In this document: in pieces, positions 56,615-64,000 of the stretch
Numbering within the stretch: position 1 is the first letter of the stretch
Layout of the letters: the number at the start of each line of letters is the position of its first letter
Origin: Zoogloea sp.
GTDB taxonomy: Bacteria; Pseudomonadota; Gammaproteobacteria; Burkholderiales; Rhodocyclaceae
Length of the DNA: 64,000 nt
Reading direction: 5' to 3'
Assembly (NCBI RefSeq): GCF_030157465.1
Contig: NZ_JAOAUU010000058.1
Span: 186,001 to 250,000 of the forward strand
Notes under the pieces: model-generated
Told to the model about the DNA's origin: nothing
Databases searched by the model: none
Seen by the model: only the letters and a program-made list of their open reading frames with translations
Translations under genes and position numbers: made by a program

Positions 56615-58912
56615 TCAAAGCTTGTCGCCCTCGGCCGGGGCCGGTGGCGCCGGCGGCGGTGCTTCGGGCTGCACCGACTCGGGCGGCGGCGCTGGCGGGG
56701 CGAGGTCCACCGGGGCGGCCGGAGCCGGCGGAGCCCGGCGCCGCGGACGCCGGGGTTCGGGGGCCGGTTCCGGTTCGGGCTGCACGAACAGGCCGCTTAC
56801 CCAGCCCCATGCCCGCTTGAGCAGGCCGGGTTGTTCCATCGACACGAAACGCGCCTTCGGATCGATCAGCCGGTTGGCCAGCGCGTAGTGAAAGGCGTCG
56901 CCCACAATGGGTAAGGCGCTCCGGGCACCCTGCCCCCAGTAGTCACTGCGCAGCGTGACGCGGTTGTCGTTGAAGCCCACCCAGGCGCCGGCCACCAGTT
57001 GCGGGTGCATCAGGATGAACCAGCCGTCGGTGTTGTCCTGGGTGGTGCCGGTCTTGCCGGCGAGGTCGGCGCGCAGCCCAAACTGATTGCGGATCGCCAC
57101 GCCGGTGCCCCGGTCGACCACGCCGCGCATCACGTCGAGCAAGGTGTAGGCGGTGCCCGGCGCCAGGGCTTCTTCGGGCTCGGCGGGGGCGAACTCCTCC
57201 AGCACCCGGCCTTGCCCGTCCTCGATGCGGGTCACCAGCACCGGTTCGATGTAGGCGCCGCCGTTGGCCAGCGTGCCGTAGGCCGACACCATCTCCTTGA
57301 GCGTCACCGGGCTGGTGCCCAGAGCCAGCGAGGGCACGACTTCCAGCGGGCTCTGGCGCACGCCCATCGCGTAGGCCAGCTTGGCCACCCGCGCGGCGCC
57401 GATCTGCTCGACGAGCTGGGCGGTGATGCGGTTGCGCGAATACACCAGCCCGTCGCGCAGGCTCACCGGCTTGCCGCTGGGGGCGGATTCGTCGCTGGGC
57501 TGCCAGCTTTCACCGTTGGGCAAGGTGATGTCCACCGCCTGGTCGATGATGGTGTCGGACGGGCTCAGGCCCTTGTCGAAGGCCGCGCCATACACGAAGG
57601 GCTTGAAGGTGGAACCCGGCTGGCGGCGGGCCTGCTGCACGTGATCAAAAGGATCCTGCACAAAATCGCGGCTGCCCACCCAGGCGCGCACCTGGGCGCT
57701 GCGCGGGTCGAGGGCCATGAAGCCCACCTGCACGCGGGTCTTGTCCTGGCGCAGGGCCTCGATGAAGGGCTTGTCGGCCAGGAGGCGCTGGAGCGCTTCC
57801 TCGGGCGTTTGCCCCGCTGCCAGCGCCGCGCGGTAGGGCCGGGATTCGCGCACGAAGGCCTCGACCAGCTCCGGGCTGCCCGCCCAGCCCTTGCGCGCGC
57901 CCCAGGCCTGGTCGGCCAGGCCCTGCAACTGCCGGCCGCGCCGCACCACGGCCTGCGTGGCCTGGGCCTGCAGGCGCGAATCGAGGGTGGTGCGCAGCAC
58001 CAGTCCGTCGGCGTAAATGTTGTAGCCGTTGCGGTCGGCCCAGGCGATCAGCCATTTGCGCAGCTGCTGGGCAAAGTGCGGGGCCGGGCCGGGGGCTTCG
58101 AGCTGGCGTTCGAAGTCGATGCGCAGCGGCTTCTTTTGCAGCGCCGCCAGCCGCGCCTCGTCCAGCTTGTCGCGCCGGGCCATCTGCGCCAGCACGATGT
58201 TGCGCCGGGCCACCGCCCGCTCGGGGTTGATGACCGGGTTGTAATAGCTGTTGCCCTTGAGCATGCCCACCAGGGTGGCGCTCTCCAGCACGTCCAGCGA
58301 GCGCGCCGACTTGTCGAAATAGGTGCGCGCCGCCATTTCGATGCCCCAGGCGTTGTACAAGAAGGGCACGGTGTTGAGATAGGTTTCGAGGATCTCGTCC
58401 TTCGAATACAGCGCCTCGATCTTGAACGCGGTGATCGCCTCCTTGAGCTTGCGCGTCAGCGTTGGCGCGCGGCCTATCTCGTCGGGAAACAGATTGCGCG
58501 CCAGCTGCTGCGTCAGGGTCGAGCCGCCCTGCTTGTCGCCGGAAAAGGTGCGCAGCGCAGCGCCGCCGAGGCGATAGAAATCGATGCCGTGGTGTTCGTA
58601 AAAGCGGTGGTCCTCGGTGGCGATCAGGGCCGCCGTCACCTGCGGCGAAATCCCGGCAAGCGTCACCCACTCCCGGTTCGCCCACTTGAACACCGCCAGC
58701 TCCTTGCCATCCGCCGACATCACCCGCGCCGGCTGCTCCAGCTTGGCCTTGCGGATGTCGCCAATGCCCGGCGTGAAGGGAATCAGGATGATCGAATAGG
58801 CCAGCAGCAGCGCCGGGGGCGCCGCCAGCGCCAGCGCAATGCCGCGCCGGGTGGGGTGGCGGAGGCGGGCGAGAAGCGGGGTGGCACGGAGCCTGAGATC
58901 GGCAAGGTTCAC
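56615..58912 (-). CDS. Class A penicillin-binding protein (PBP1-type)
   Basis: 765 residues. One N-terminal membrane helix (about 25-47) precedes a GT51 glycosyltransferase with ATEDHRFYEHHGID and GGSTLTQQLARNLF. The transpeptidase has SxxK in PGSTFKPF, SxN in YSRNRI and KTG in AGKTGTTQDN. The C-terminal 60 residues are a proline/alanine-rich tail. It builds and cross-links peptidoglycan in the periplasm. The sequence is closest to the PBP1b/PbpG-like group; the exact name is uncertain. Confidence 0.93.
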   Translation of the reverse strand: MNLADLRLRATPLLARLRHPTRRGIALALAAPPALLLAYSIILIPFTPGIGDIRKAKLEQPARVMSADGKELAVFKWANREWVTLAGISPQVTAALIATEDHRFYEHHGIDFYRLGGAALRTFSGDKQGGSTLTQQLARNLFPDEIGRAPTLTRKLKEAITAFKIEALYSKDEILETYLNTVPFLYNAWGIEMAARTYFDKSARSLDVLESATLVGMLKGNSYYNPVINPERAVARRNIVLAQMARRDKLDEARLAALQKKPLRIDFERQLEAPGPAPHFAQQLRKWLIAWADRNGYNIYADGLVLRTTLDSRLQAQATQAVVRRGRQLQGLADQAWGARKGWAGSPELVEAFVRESRPYRAALAAGQTPEEALQRLLADKPFIEALRQDKTRVQVGFMALDPRSAQVRAWVGSRDFVQDPFDHVQQARRQPGSTFKPFVYGAAFDKGLSPSDTIIDQAVDITLPNGESWQPSDESAPSGKPVSLRDGLVYSRNRITAQLVEQIGAARVAKLAYAMGVRQSPLEVVPSLALGTSPVTLKEMVSAYGTLANGGAYIEPVLVTRIEDGQGRVLEEFAPAEPEEALAPGTAYTLLDVMRGVVDRGTGVAIRNQFGLRADLAGKTGTTQDNTDGWFILMHPQLVAGAWVGFNDNRVTLRSDYWGQGARSALPIVGDAFHYALANRLIDPKARFVSMEQPGLLKRAWGWVSGLFVQPEPEPAPEPRRPRRRAPPAPAAPVDLAPPAPPPESVQPEAPPPAPPAPAEGDKL

Positions 58913-59006
58913 GGCGGTGGGGCTGGCATCGGCGCAGCGGTTCGTTCAGGGCGGAACGACTTTTAACACACCTCCCGCCTTGCAGCCCACGCCGGGCAGG
59001 CCTCCT

Positions 59007-59378
59007 TCAGCCCGCCTTCGGCTCGGCCTGCGGCAGGGAGGCGTCGCCGGATGTCTGGTGAAAAACGTGTTCTTCCACCGGGCGACCGCCCACCAGGTGC
59101 TCATCGACAATGCGGTCCATCACCGCGTCGGTCACGCCGTAATACCAGGTGCCGTCCGGCTGCACGCACAGAATCGGGCCGCCCCGGCAGGCCGCGAAGC
59201 ACGCGGCGCGGGTGCGCTTGACGCGCAGATCACCGGCATCCAGCCCGGCCGCCTTGAACTTGCTGCCCAGGCTGTCGAACAGCGCCTGGGCCTGTCCGTC
59301 GGCCGTGCAGCGGGGGCCGGTGCACACCAGCAGGTGACGGCGGTAGGCGCCGATTGTGGGTTTGACGATCCCGCTCAT
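59007..59378 (-). CDS. Thioredoxin-like [2Fe-2S] ferredoxin
   Basis: 123 residues. Cluster cysteines are in CTGPRC (CX4C) and CFAAC (CX3C), the thioredoxin-like [2Fe-2S] ferredoxin pattern; a further Cys follows in ILCVQPDG. It ends the cobalamin operon, overlapping cobJ by 4 bases. Similar ferredoxins occur in cobalamin clusters and may provide electrons for cobalt or ring reduction. The precise partner is inferred. Confidence 0.85.
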   Translation of the reverse strand: MSGIVKPTIGAYRRHLLVCTGPRCTADGQAQALFDSLGSKFKAAGLDAGDLRVKRTRAACFAACRGGPILCVQPDGTWYYGVTDAVMDRIVDEHLVGGRPVEEHVFHQTSGDASLPQAEPKAG

Positions 59379-60367
59379 GCCTCCACCTCGTTGGCTTCGT
59401 CGCTGGCCTGGGTGGCATCGAGGGGTTCGGCCAGCAGCGCGGCGATGTAGTCCTCGGGCAGGCGATGCTCGGCGGCCAGTTCGGCAGCGCTGCGGCCGCT
59501 GGCATGCAGGCCGGCACGCCAGCCGGTGAGGCCGGTCGAGAGCGAACGGCCAGCCTGTTCGCCGTGATGGGTGGCGCCGCTTTCCACGTCGTATTTGTTG
59601 CGGTAGCCGCGCGGGGTAACCATCAGCCCGTGCTGGATGAAGGTGTTGGAGTTGCCGATCAGGACCGTGGACAGCATGCCGATGTCGCAGTCGGTCATCT
59701 TGTCCAGCGTGGTGAATTCGATGCGCTGCCTGGGCCGGTAGGCCGACTTGACGATGGCCACCGGGGTGTCGGGCCGGCGGTGGCGCAGGAAGAGGCGGCG
59801 GGCTTCGACGATCTGCCCGGTGCGCCGGCCGCTTTTGGGGTTGTAGAGCGCGACGACGAAATCGGAATAGGCCACCGCGTCGAGGCGGCGGGCGATGGTC
59901 GGCCACGGGGTCAGCAGATCCGACAGCGAGATTGCGCAGAAATCATGGGTCAGCGGCGCGCCGACCAGTGCGGCGCAGGTGTTGAGCGCCGAGGCGCCGG
60001 GGATGATCTCCACTTCGACGCCGGAGTCGGGCGTCCAGCCAGCCTGGAACAGCACCTCGAAGGTCGGCCCGGCCATGCCGTAGACGCCAGCGTCGCCGGA
60101 CGAGATCAGCGCCACCTTCTTGCCTTGGCGCGCGCGCTCGAAGGCTTCGATGGCGCGGTCGAGTTCCTCGGTCATCGACTTCCGGATGACCTCCTTGCCT
60201 TCCAGAAGATCGGCCACCAGGCGGATGTAGGTGACGTAGCCGATGATGGTGTCGGCTTCGGCGATGGCGGCGCGGGCGCGGGCGGTAAGGTGGTCGTGAC
60301 TGCCGGGGCCGAGGCCGACCAGCATGATCTTGCCGCCTGCGGAGGCGAGGTTCGGGGTGTCGCTCAT
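59375..60367 (-). CDS. cobJ: Precorrin-3B C17-methyltransferase CobJ/CbiH with C-terminal extension
   Basis: 330 residues. The SAM-binding GLGPG is at 18-22, and ALISSGDAGVYGMAGP is the second core motif. It contracts and methylates the ring at C17. The catalytic domain ends near residue 250. The last 80 residues (from VTPRGYRNKYDVESG) are an extra helical region without cysteines, present in several CobJ/CbiH proteins of unknown use. With CbiD and CbiG present, the anaerobic (cobalt-early) pathway is implied, so CbiH is the equivalent name. Its start overlaps the CobE stop. Confidence 0.9.
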   Translation of the reverse strand: MSDTPNLASAGGKIMLVGLGPGSHDHLTARARAAIAEADTIIGYVTYIRLVADLLEGKEVIRKSMTEELDRAIEAFERARQGKKVALISSGDAGVYGMAGPTFEVLFQAGWTPDSGVEVEIIPGASALNTCAALVGAPLTHDFCAISLSDLLTPWPTIARRLDAVAYSDFVVALYNPKSGRRTGQIVEARRLFLRHRRPDTPVAIVKSAYRPRQRIEFTTLDKMTDCDIGMLSTVLIGNSNTFIQHGLMVTPRGYRNKYDVESGATHHGEQAGRSLSTGLTGWRAGLHASGRSAAELAAEHRLPEDYIAALLAEPLDATQASDEANEVEA

Positions 60368-60768
60368 TGGGGAATCCTTGCGATGGAGACGGTGGCGTTG
60401 CGGCCGTCGGGGCCGCGATACTTGAGTTTTTCGATGATCAGCTGATCCATGCCCACACCGGCGGCAAGCAGCGCCGCCGCCTCGGATACCGACGGCGTGC
60501 CGGTGTACTTGCGAACGGTTTCCGACGGGTGGGGCACGGGCACGGCGGCCAGCTCGGCGGCCGGGTAAAAATGAATCGTCCAGCCCTGCCAGCGGGCCAG
60601 TTCGAGCAGGCCGGGCTCGTCGGCCTTGAGGTTGATGCTGGCCACCGCAGCCACGTCGGCGAGGGCCGCGCCGCAACTGGCGAGGGCATCGACCACGGCC
60701 CAGACGAGGGTGGCGGCCGGCGTCCCCCGGTCACAGCCAAGGCCGAGGGCGATGGGCTGGCGCTGCAT
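60364..60768 (-). CDS. cobE: Cobalamin biosynthesis protein CobE/CbiG C-terminal domain
   Basis: 134 residues forming one CobE/CbiG_C domain: ALGLGCDRGTPAATLVWAVV, ASINLKADEPGLLEL and SETVRKYTGTPSVSEAAAL. In most species this is the third domain of CbiG. Here it is a separate gene that begins one base inside the CbiG stop (TGATG), so the two are coupled. It does not show a catalytic site by eye. Confidence 0.9.
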   Translation of the reverse strand: MQRQPIALGLGCDRGTPAATLVWAVVDALASCGAALADVAAVASINLKADEPGLLELARWQGWTIHFYPAAELAAVPVPHPSETVRKYTGTPSVSEAAALLAAGVGMDQLIIEKLKYRGPDGRNATVSIARIPQ

Positions 60769-61538
60769 CACGACGCCACCGGCGGCCGGTAGATAACGCG
60801 TTTGCCGGCCAGGCGGGGGGCCAGTTCGGCGGGCAGCGCCCGGTGGCTGATCCACAGCACGGCGCCAAAGCGTTCGGGCACCACGTCTTCCAGGCGCGTG
60901 AAGGGGTGGAGGTTGCCGGGCAGGGGGCCGCTGCGGCCGTTGGCGTGGCGTACCCACCAGTCCGGGCTGCCGGCCTCCTGCACGAGGGCGACGGGTTCGT
61001 CGTTCACCACCGCCGCGCTGGCCCGGACGATTTCGTCGTGACTGGCTTCGAAGGTCCAGCCCAGCTCCCGGCCGAGCAGATCCACGGCAAGGGTCTGACG
61101 GGCGTCGGAGGCGGTGGTCAGCACCGTGGTGGCCCCGAGTGCGGCGGCGAGGGTGCCGGCCAGCGCGTTGGCGCCGCCCAGGTGGCCGGAGAGCATCGGG
61201 ATGACGAAACGCCCGGCCTCGTCGATGACCACCACGCCCGGGTCGGATTCCTTTTTGCCGAGGTGCGGGGCAACCAGCCGCACCATCGCGCCCAGCGACA
61301 CGATGGCGACGATGCCGTCGAAGTTGGAGAACAGGATCGGAATCTGCTCGCCGGTCTTGCCGGCGTAGCAGGCGGCAACACCGGGAGCGGCGGCCTCGGC
61401 TTCCGCGGCAAATTTCTCGGGGGCGAACAGGCGGGCGCCAGGCAAGGCCGCGACAACGCGGCCGGCCAGCGCAATGCCGTGGCGGGTGATGGAGACGACG
61501 GCGATACGGTCGTGGGAGAAGGGCAGGTGCTGGGGCAT
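60768..61538 (-). CDS. cbiG: Cobalt-precorrin 5A hydrolase CbiG (N-terminal and central domains)
   Basis: 256 residues. The N-terminal domain has IAVVSITRHGIALAGRV; the central part has LFSNFDGIVAIVSLGAMVR, PHLGKKESDPGVVVIDE and SGHLGGANALAGTLA. It opens the delta-lactone of cobalt-precorrin-5A in the anaerobic pathway. Full CbiG is about 350-400 residues; the missing end is the adjacent cobE. The stop and start share one base. Confidence 0.92.
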   Translation of the reverse strand: MPQHLPFSHDRIAVVSITRHGIALAGRVVAALPGARLFAPEKFAAEAEAAAPGVAACYAGKTGEQIPILFSNFDGIVAIVSLGAMVRLVAPHLGKKESDPGVVVIDEAGRFVIPMLSGHLGGANALAGTLAAALGATTVLTTASDARQTLAVDLLGRELGWTFEASHDEIVRASAAVVNDEPVALVQEAGSPDWWVRHANGRSGPLPGNLHPFTRLEDVVPERFGAVLWISHRALPAELAPRLAGKRVIYRPPVAS

Positions 61539-61559
61539 CGTGATGTGTGCGGTTTCCGG

Positions 61560-62339
61560 TTAATTGGGGGCGACTGCAGGGCGTTTTCGGCAGCCGCGGC
61601 GCAGCTCGCCGCGCACCCGCCTGGGGTTCTGGACGAGCAGCAGCGAGAGGTAATTGACCTTCTCGCCGGCGAGGCTGGCTACGTCGGGCACCACGCGTTC
61701 GTCGGGCGAGCCGACTTTTTCGATGAAGCAACTGGTGGCAAGGAGACCGCGTTTCTCGAGTAGCGCGAGCACTTCGTCGAGCAGCGGTTTCACCTTGAGC
61801 AGCACGAGGGTGTCGAATTCGTCGAGGAGCCGGTCGATGACCGGCACGCCGTAGGCGGCGGGAATGACGGCGAAGGTTTCGTCCTCCTCGGCCAGCGTGA
61901 GGCCGGTGGCGGCCGCGGCGGCGGCGAAGGACGAAACGCCGGGGATCGTTTCCACCGCCACGTCCGGCGCCAGTTCGCGCACGACGCGGGCCAGGTGGCC
62001 GAAGGTGGAGAAGGTGGACGCGTCGCCCTCGACGAGGAAAACCAGATCGCGGCCTTCCTGCAGCAGCGCAACAGTGCGGGTGGCGGCGCGGGCCCAGGCT
62101 TTGGCGAGGGCCACCGGGTCGCGGGTCATCGGAAAGACCAGCGCCTCCGCGTCGTCCGGTACGGCCAGGCCGCCGCGTTCGACGATGCCCAGCGCGTAAG
62201 ACGAGTCCTCGGCCTTTTTGACCGGGTAGAGCCAGCGCGCGCCGGCGCCAAGCGCGGCCCAGGCGCGGCGGGTGATCAGCTCCGGATCGCCGGGGCCCAG
62301 GGAGGCGCCGATCAGGCGGCCGAGGGGTTTGTCACTCAT
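61560..62339 (-). CDS. cobI: Precorrin-2 C20-methyltransferase CobI/CbiL
   Basis: 259 residues. The SAM loop is GASLGPGDPELITRRA; conserved YPVKK and the GVSSFAAAAAATG patch are family features. It methylates C20 of (cobalt-)precorrin-2. The start at ATG 62339 gives the normal N-terminus MSDKPLGRLIG; an earlier in-frame start adds ten non-family residues. ATGA overlap with the CbiET gene. Cobalt preference cannot be told. Confidence 0.93.
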   Translation of the reverse strand: MSDKPLGRLIGASLGPGDPELITRRAWAALGAGARWLYPVKKAEDSSYALGIVERGGLAVPDDAEALVFPMTRDPVALAKAWARAATRTVALLQEGRDLVFLVEGDASTFSTFGHLARVVRELAPDVAVETIPGVSSFAAAAAATGLTLAEEDETFAVIPAAYGVPVIDRLLDEFDTLVLLKVKPLLDEVLALLEKRGLLATSCFIEKVGSPDERVVPDVASLAGEKVNYLSLLLVQNPRRVRGELRRGCRKRPAVAPN

Positions 62340-63610
62340 GAAATGTCCTTGTAGGCAGAAACAATCCACACCGGGTTGTGGGCGGCGAGACGGTGCATGT
62401 CGAGGATGGGCTGGCTGCGGGAGGCCTGCAGCTGGACCACATCCCAGACAGCGCCCGCCGCGCTGAGCGCCGTGGTGGCGGTGGCCAGGTTTTCGAGGGT
62501 GACGAAATTCATCACCAGCCGGCCGCCGGGGGCGAGACGGGCGAGGACGAGGTGGATCAGCCCGGCCAGCTCGCCTCCCGATCCGCCAATGAAAACGGCG
62601 TCGGGGTCGGGCCAGGCATCAAGCGTGTCCGGCGCCTTGCCTTCGACGAGGGTGTAGTTGCTGGCGCGCAGGCGGCGGGCGTTTTCGCGGGCGTTGGCGG
62701 CATCGCCGGCGTTTTTCTCGATGGCCCAGACATGGCCGTGGCGGGCCAGTCGGGCGGCTTCGAGGCCGACCGAGCCCGAACCCGCGCCGATGTCCCAGAC
62801 GCGGCTGTCGGGCCGCAGGCAGAGTTTGGCCAGCGACAGCGCGCGCGCCTCCTGCTTGGTGATGAGGCCTTTCTCCGGCGTGCGCTGAACGAAATCGGCG
62901 TCGTCGAAACCGAAGGTGGCGCGGGTGTCGGGCGGCGCGATGCGTTCGAGCACGACGATGTTCGGGTCGGGAAATCTCTGACTGGCAGCCTCGGCCAGGG
63001 GCAGATCGGCAAAGACGCGTTCATCCGGCAGGCCCAGGCAGGCGGCCACCGAGAGGCGGAAATCGTCGCCGTGGCCGGCCGCAATCAGCGCCCGGGCGAT
63101 GCGCTCGGGGCTGTTCTCCGGGCTGGTGAAGACGCCGATCAGCGGATGTTCGGCGGCGGCGCGCACGAGGCCGTACAGGCCGTGGTCGGGCGTGGCGCCC
63201 ACGTTCCATTCGCCGGCATCGCGGCTGTGCACCGAAACGATTTTCGCCGTCTGCCAGGTTTTTTTGAGGCGGGCGAAGGCCAGTTGCAGCGTCGATACGG
63301 CGGGCAGCACTTCGATGGCATCGGCGCCGAGCCTGCCGATCAGAAAGCCGGCGATGCCGTGGCACAGCGGATCGCCGGTGGCGAGCACGGCAACGCTGCG
63401 GCCGGCCTCAAGCGCGGTGCGAATCCACTCGGGAACGCGGCCGAGCTGGCCGTCCATGGCCTGCTTTTTCTGTGGGCCGGCGGCAATCAGGTCCAGCGTG
63501 CGTTGGGCGCCGATTAACAGGTCGGCGGCGGCGAGGCGGGCCTGGGCGCGGGCGGAGAGGCCGGACAAGCCGTCGTCGAGGATGCCGATGAGGGCGCAGG
63601 GTTCAGACAA
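62336..63610 (-). CDS. cbiET: Precorrin-6Y C5,15-methyltransferase CbiET (CobL)
   Basis: 424 residues. Residues 1-205 are CbiE-type (ALIGILDDGLSGLS; VLATGDPLCHGIAGFL; NSPERIARALI). From about 230 a CbiT SAM methyltransferase follows, with VWDIGAGSGSVGLEAARL. The fused enzyme methylates C5 and C15 and decarboxylates the C12 side chain. The start is a TTG at 63610, eight bases inside the end of cbiD, with GGAGG about 9 bases upstream. The ATG that would extend it lies deep in cbiD and lacks homology. Confidence 0.92.
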   Translation of the reverse strand: MSEPCALIGILDDGLSGLSARAQARLAAADLLIGAQRTLDLIAAGPQKKQAMDGQLGRVPEWIRTALEAGRSVAVLATGDPLCHGIAGFLIGRLGADAIEVLPAVSTLQLAFARLKKTWQTAKIVSVHSRDAGEWNVGATPDHGLYGLVRAAAEHPLIGVFTSPENSPERIARALIAAGHGDDFRLSVAACLGLPDERVFADLPLAEAASQRFPDPNIVVLERIAPPDTRATFGFDDADFVQRTPEKGLITKQEARALSLAKLCLRPDSRVWDIGAGSGSVGLEAARLARHGHVWAIEKNAGDAANARENARRLRASNYTLVEGKAPDTLDAWPDPDAVFIGGSGGELAGLIHLVLARLAPGGRLVMNFVTLENLATATTALSAAGAVWDVVQLQASRSQPILDMHRLAAHNPVWIVSAYKDIS

Positions 63611-64000
63611 GATCGTGTTCCTCCACGGTAACGATGGGCACGCCTTCAAAGTTGCAGGCGAGCACGGTGAGGCGATGGGGGCCGGGGTAGCGCTGGCGCA
63701 GGCTGCGGATGGCACGTTCGGCCAGCGCCCGGTGGAAGGCCACCGCCAGATCGAGTTCGGCCAGGCGTTCGGCAGCGAAGCGGGCGGTTTCGGCGGCGCG
63801 GATTTCGTCCACCAGATCGGGCGGCGCGCCGACTTCGGCCGCCGCCGAGGCGATCAGCTCGCGGTCCACTTCTTCGCGCCAGGCGTGGGTGACCGACAGG
63901 CCCTGGGCGATCTTGGTGAGCTTGCCGACCATGGCGCCGACGATGATGTGGCGCATGTGCTGCTTCACCGCGGTCTGGAAGGCGGCCTTCACAAAGTCAC
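63603..64000 (-). CDS. cbiD: Cobalt-precorrin-5B C1-methyltransferase CbiD, C-terminal part
   Basis: The frame is open to the right window edge, so only about the last 132 residues are visible. They include HIIVGAMVGKLTKIAQGLSV near the start of the fragment and end GVPIVTVEEHDLV, a CbiD C-terminus. CbiD is specific to the anaerobic cobalamin route. It is upstream of cbiET on the same transcript. The promoter and any cobalamin riboswitch lie beyond the window. Confidence 0.9.
   Translation of the reverse strand, partial: DFVKAAFQTAVKQHMRHIIVGAMVGKLTKIAQGLSVTHAWREEVDRELIASAAAEVGAPPDLVDEIRAAETARFAAERLAELDLAVAFHRALAERAIRSLRQRYPGPHRLTVLACNFEGVPIVTVEEHDLV

Noticed and set aside
58913-59006. Possible cobalamin riboswitch or promoter near the cobalamin genes
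   Set aside because: The operon reads leftwards and enters from beyond the right edge, so its leader is outside the window; this gap lies after its last gene.

Overview
This is a GC-rich (about two-thirds G+C), gene-dense bacterial chromosome segment. The mix of a PEP-CTERM protein, cytochrome cd1 denitrification genes, anaerobic-type cobalamin genes, and DUF2782 and DUF484 proteins points to a denitrifying betaproteobacterium, most likely a Rhodocyclales/Zoogloeaceae relative. The genus cannot be fixed from the sequence alone. No rRNA, tRNA, CRISPR array or insertion sequence was recognised.

Layout. 1-5.2 kb: the end of an alpha/beta hydrolase, a cupin, a CheZ-like protein, murB, queF, a small exported protein and a PEP-CTERM metalloprotease with a good sigma-54 promoter. 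5.4-17.1 kb: core genes (membrane-bound lytic transglycosylase, polA, LOG protein, sppA, dapF, DUF484, rlmI) and a winged-helix regulator. A 120-bp element with perfect 10-bp terminal inverted repeats lies between the DUF484 gene and rlmI. 17.2-22.0 kb: ruvB and ruvA, separated by a two-gene insert made of a PD-(D/E)XK nuclease and an unknown protein, plus AI-2E and DUF4442 genes. 22.1-28.6 kb: a GST/HAD/UbiA run, then a glycan polymerase/ligase-like membrane protein with a large periplasmic insert and a beta-helix protein. 28.6-35.1 kb: a TetR-regulated RND efflux operon with an AcrR-type operator. 35.4-36.6 kb: an MFS transporter.

36.7-44.0 kb: a three-gene operon encoding a DUF2126 transglutaminase, a circularly permuted ATP-grasp/alpha-E protein and a second transglutaminase. 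Its upstream region carries a near-perfect sigma-54 promoter and a 17-bp NtrC-type palindrome, so it looks like a nitrogen-starvation operon for an uncharacterised peptide-ligation system. 44.3-47.9 kb: a long di-heme peroxidase-like protein and an acyl-CoA ligase.

48.0-54.9 kb: the nitrite reductase locus. nirE is divergent from nirS-nirM, followed by nirC-nirF-nirDL-nirG-nirH. Two FNR/DNR-type boxes precede the two forward units. Together the genes make the cd1 enzyme, its electron donor and most of its heme d1 cofactor, but nirJ is not present. 54.9-58.9 kb: a ketopantoate reductase-like protein, a retropepsin-like protease and a class A penicillin-binding protein. 59.0-64.0 kb: a tightly overlapped cobalamin operon read leftwards (cbiD, cbiET, cobI, cbiG, cobE, cobJ, ferredoxin). 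It enters from beyond the right edge of the window.
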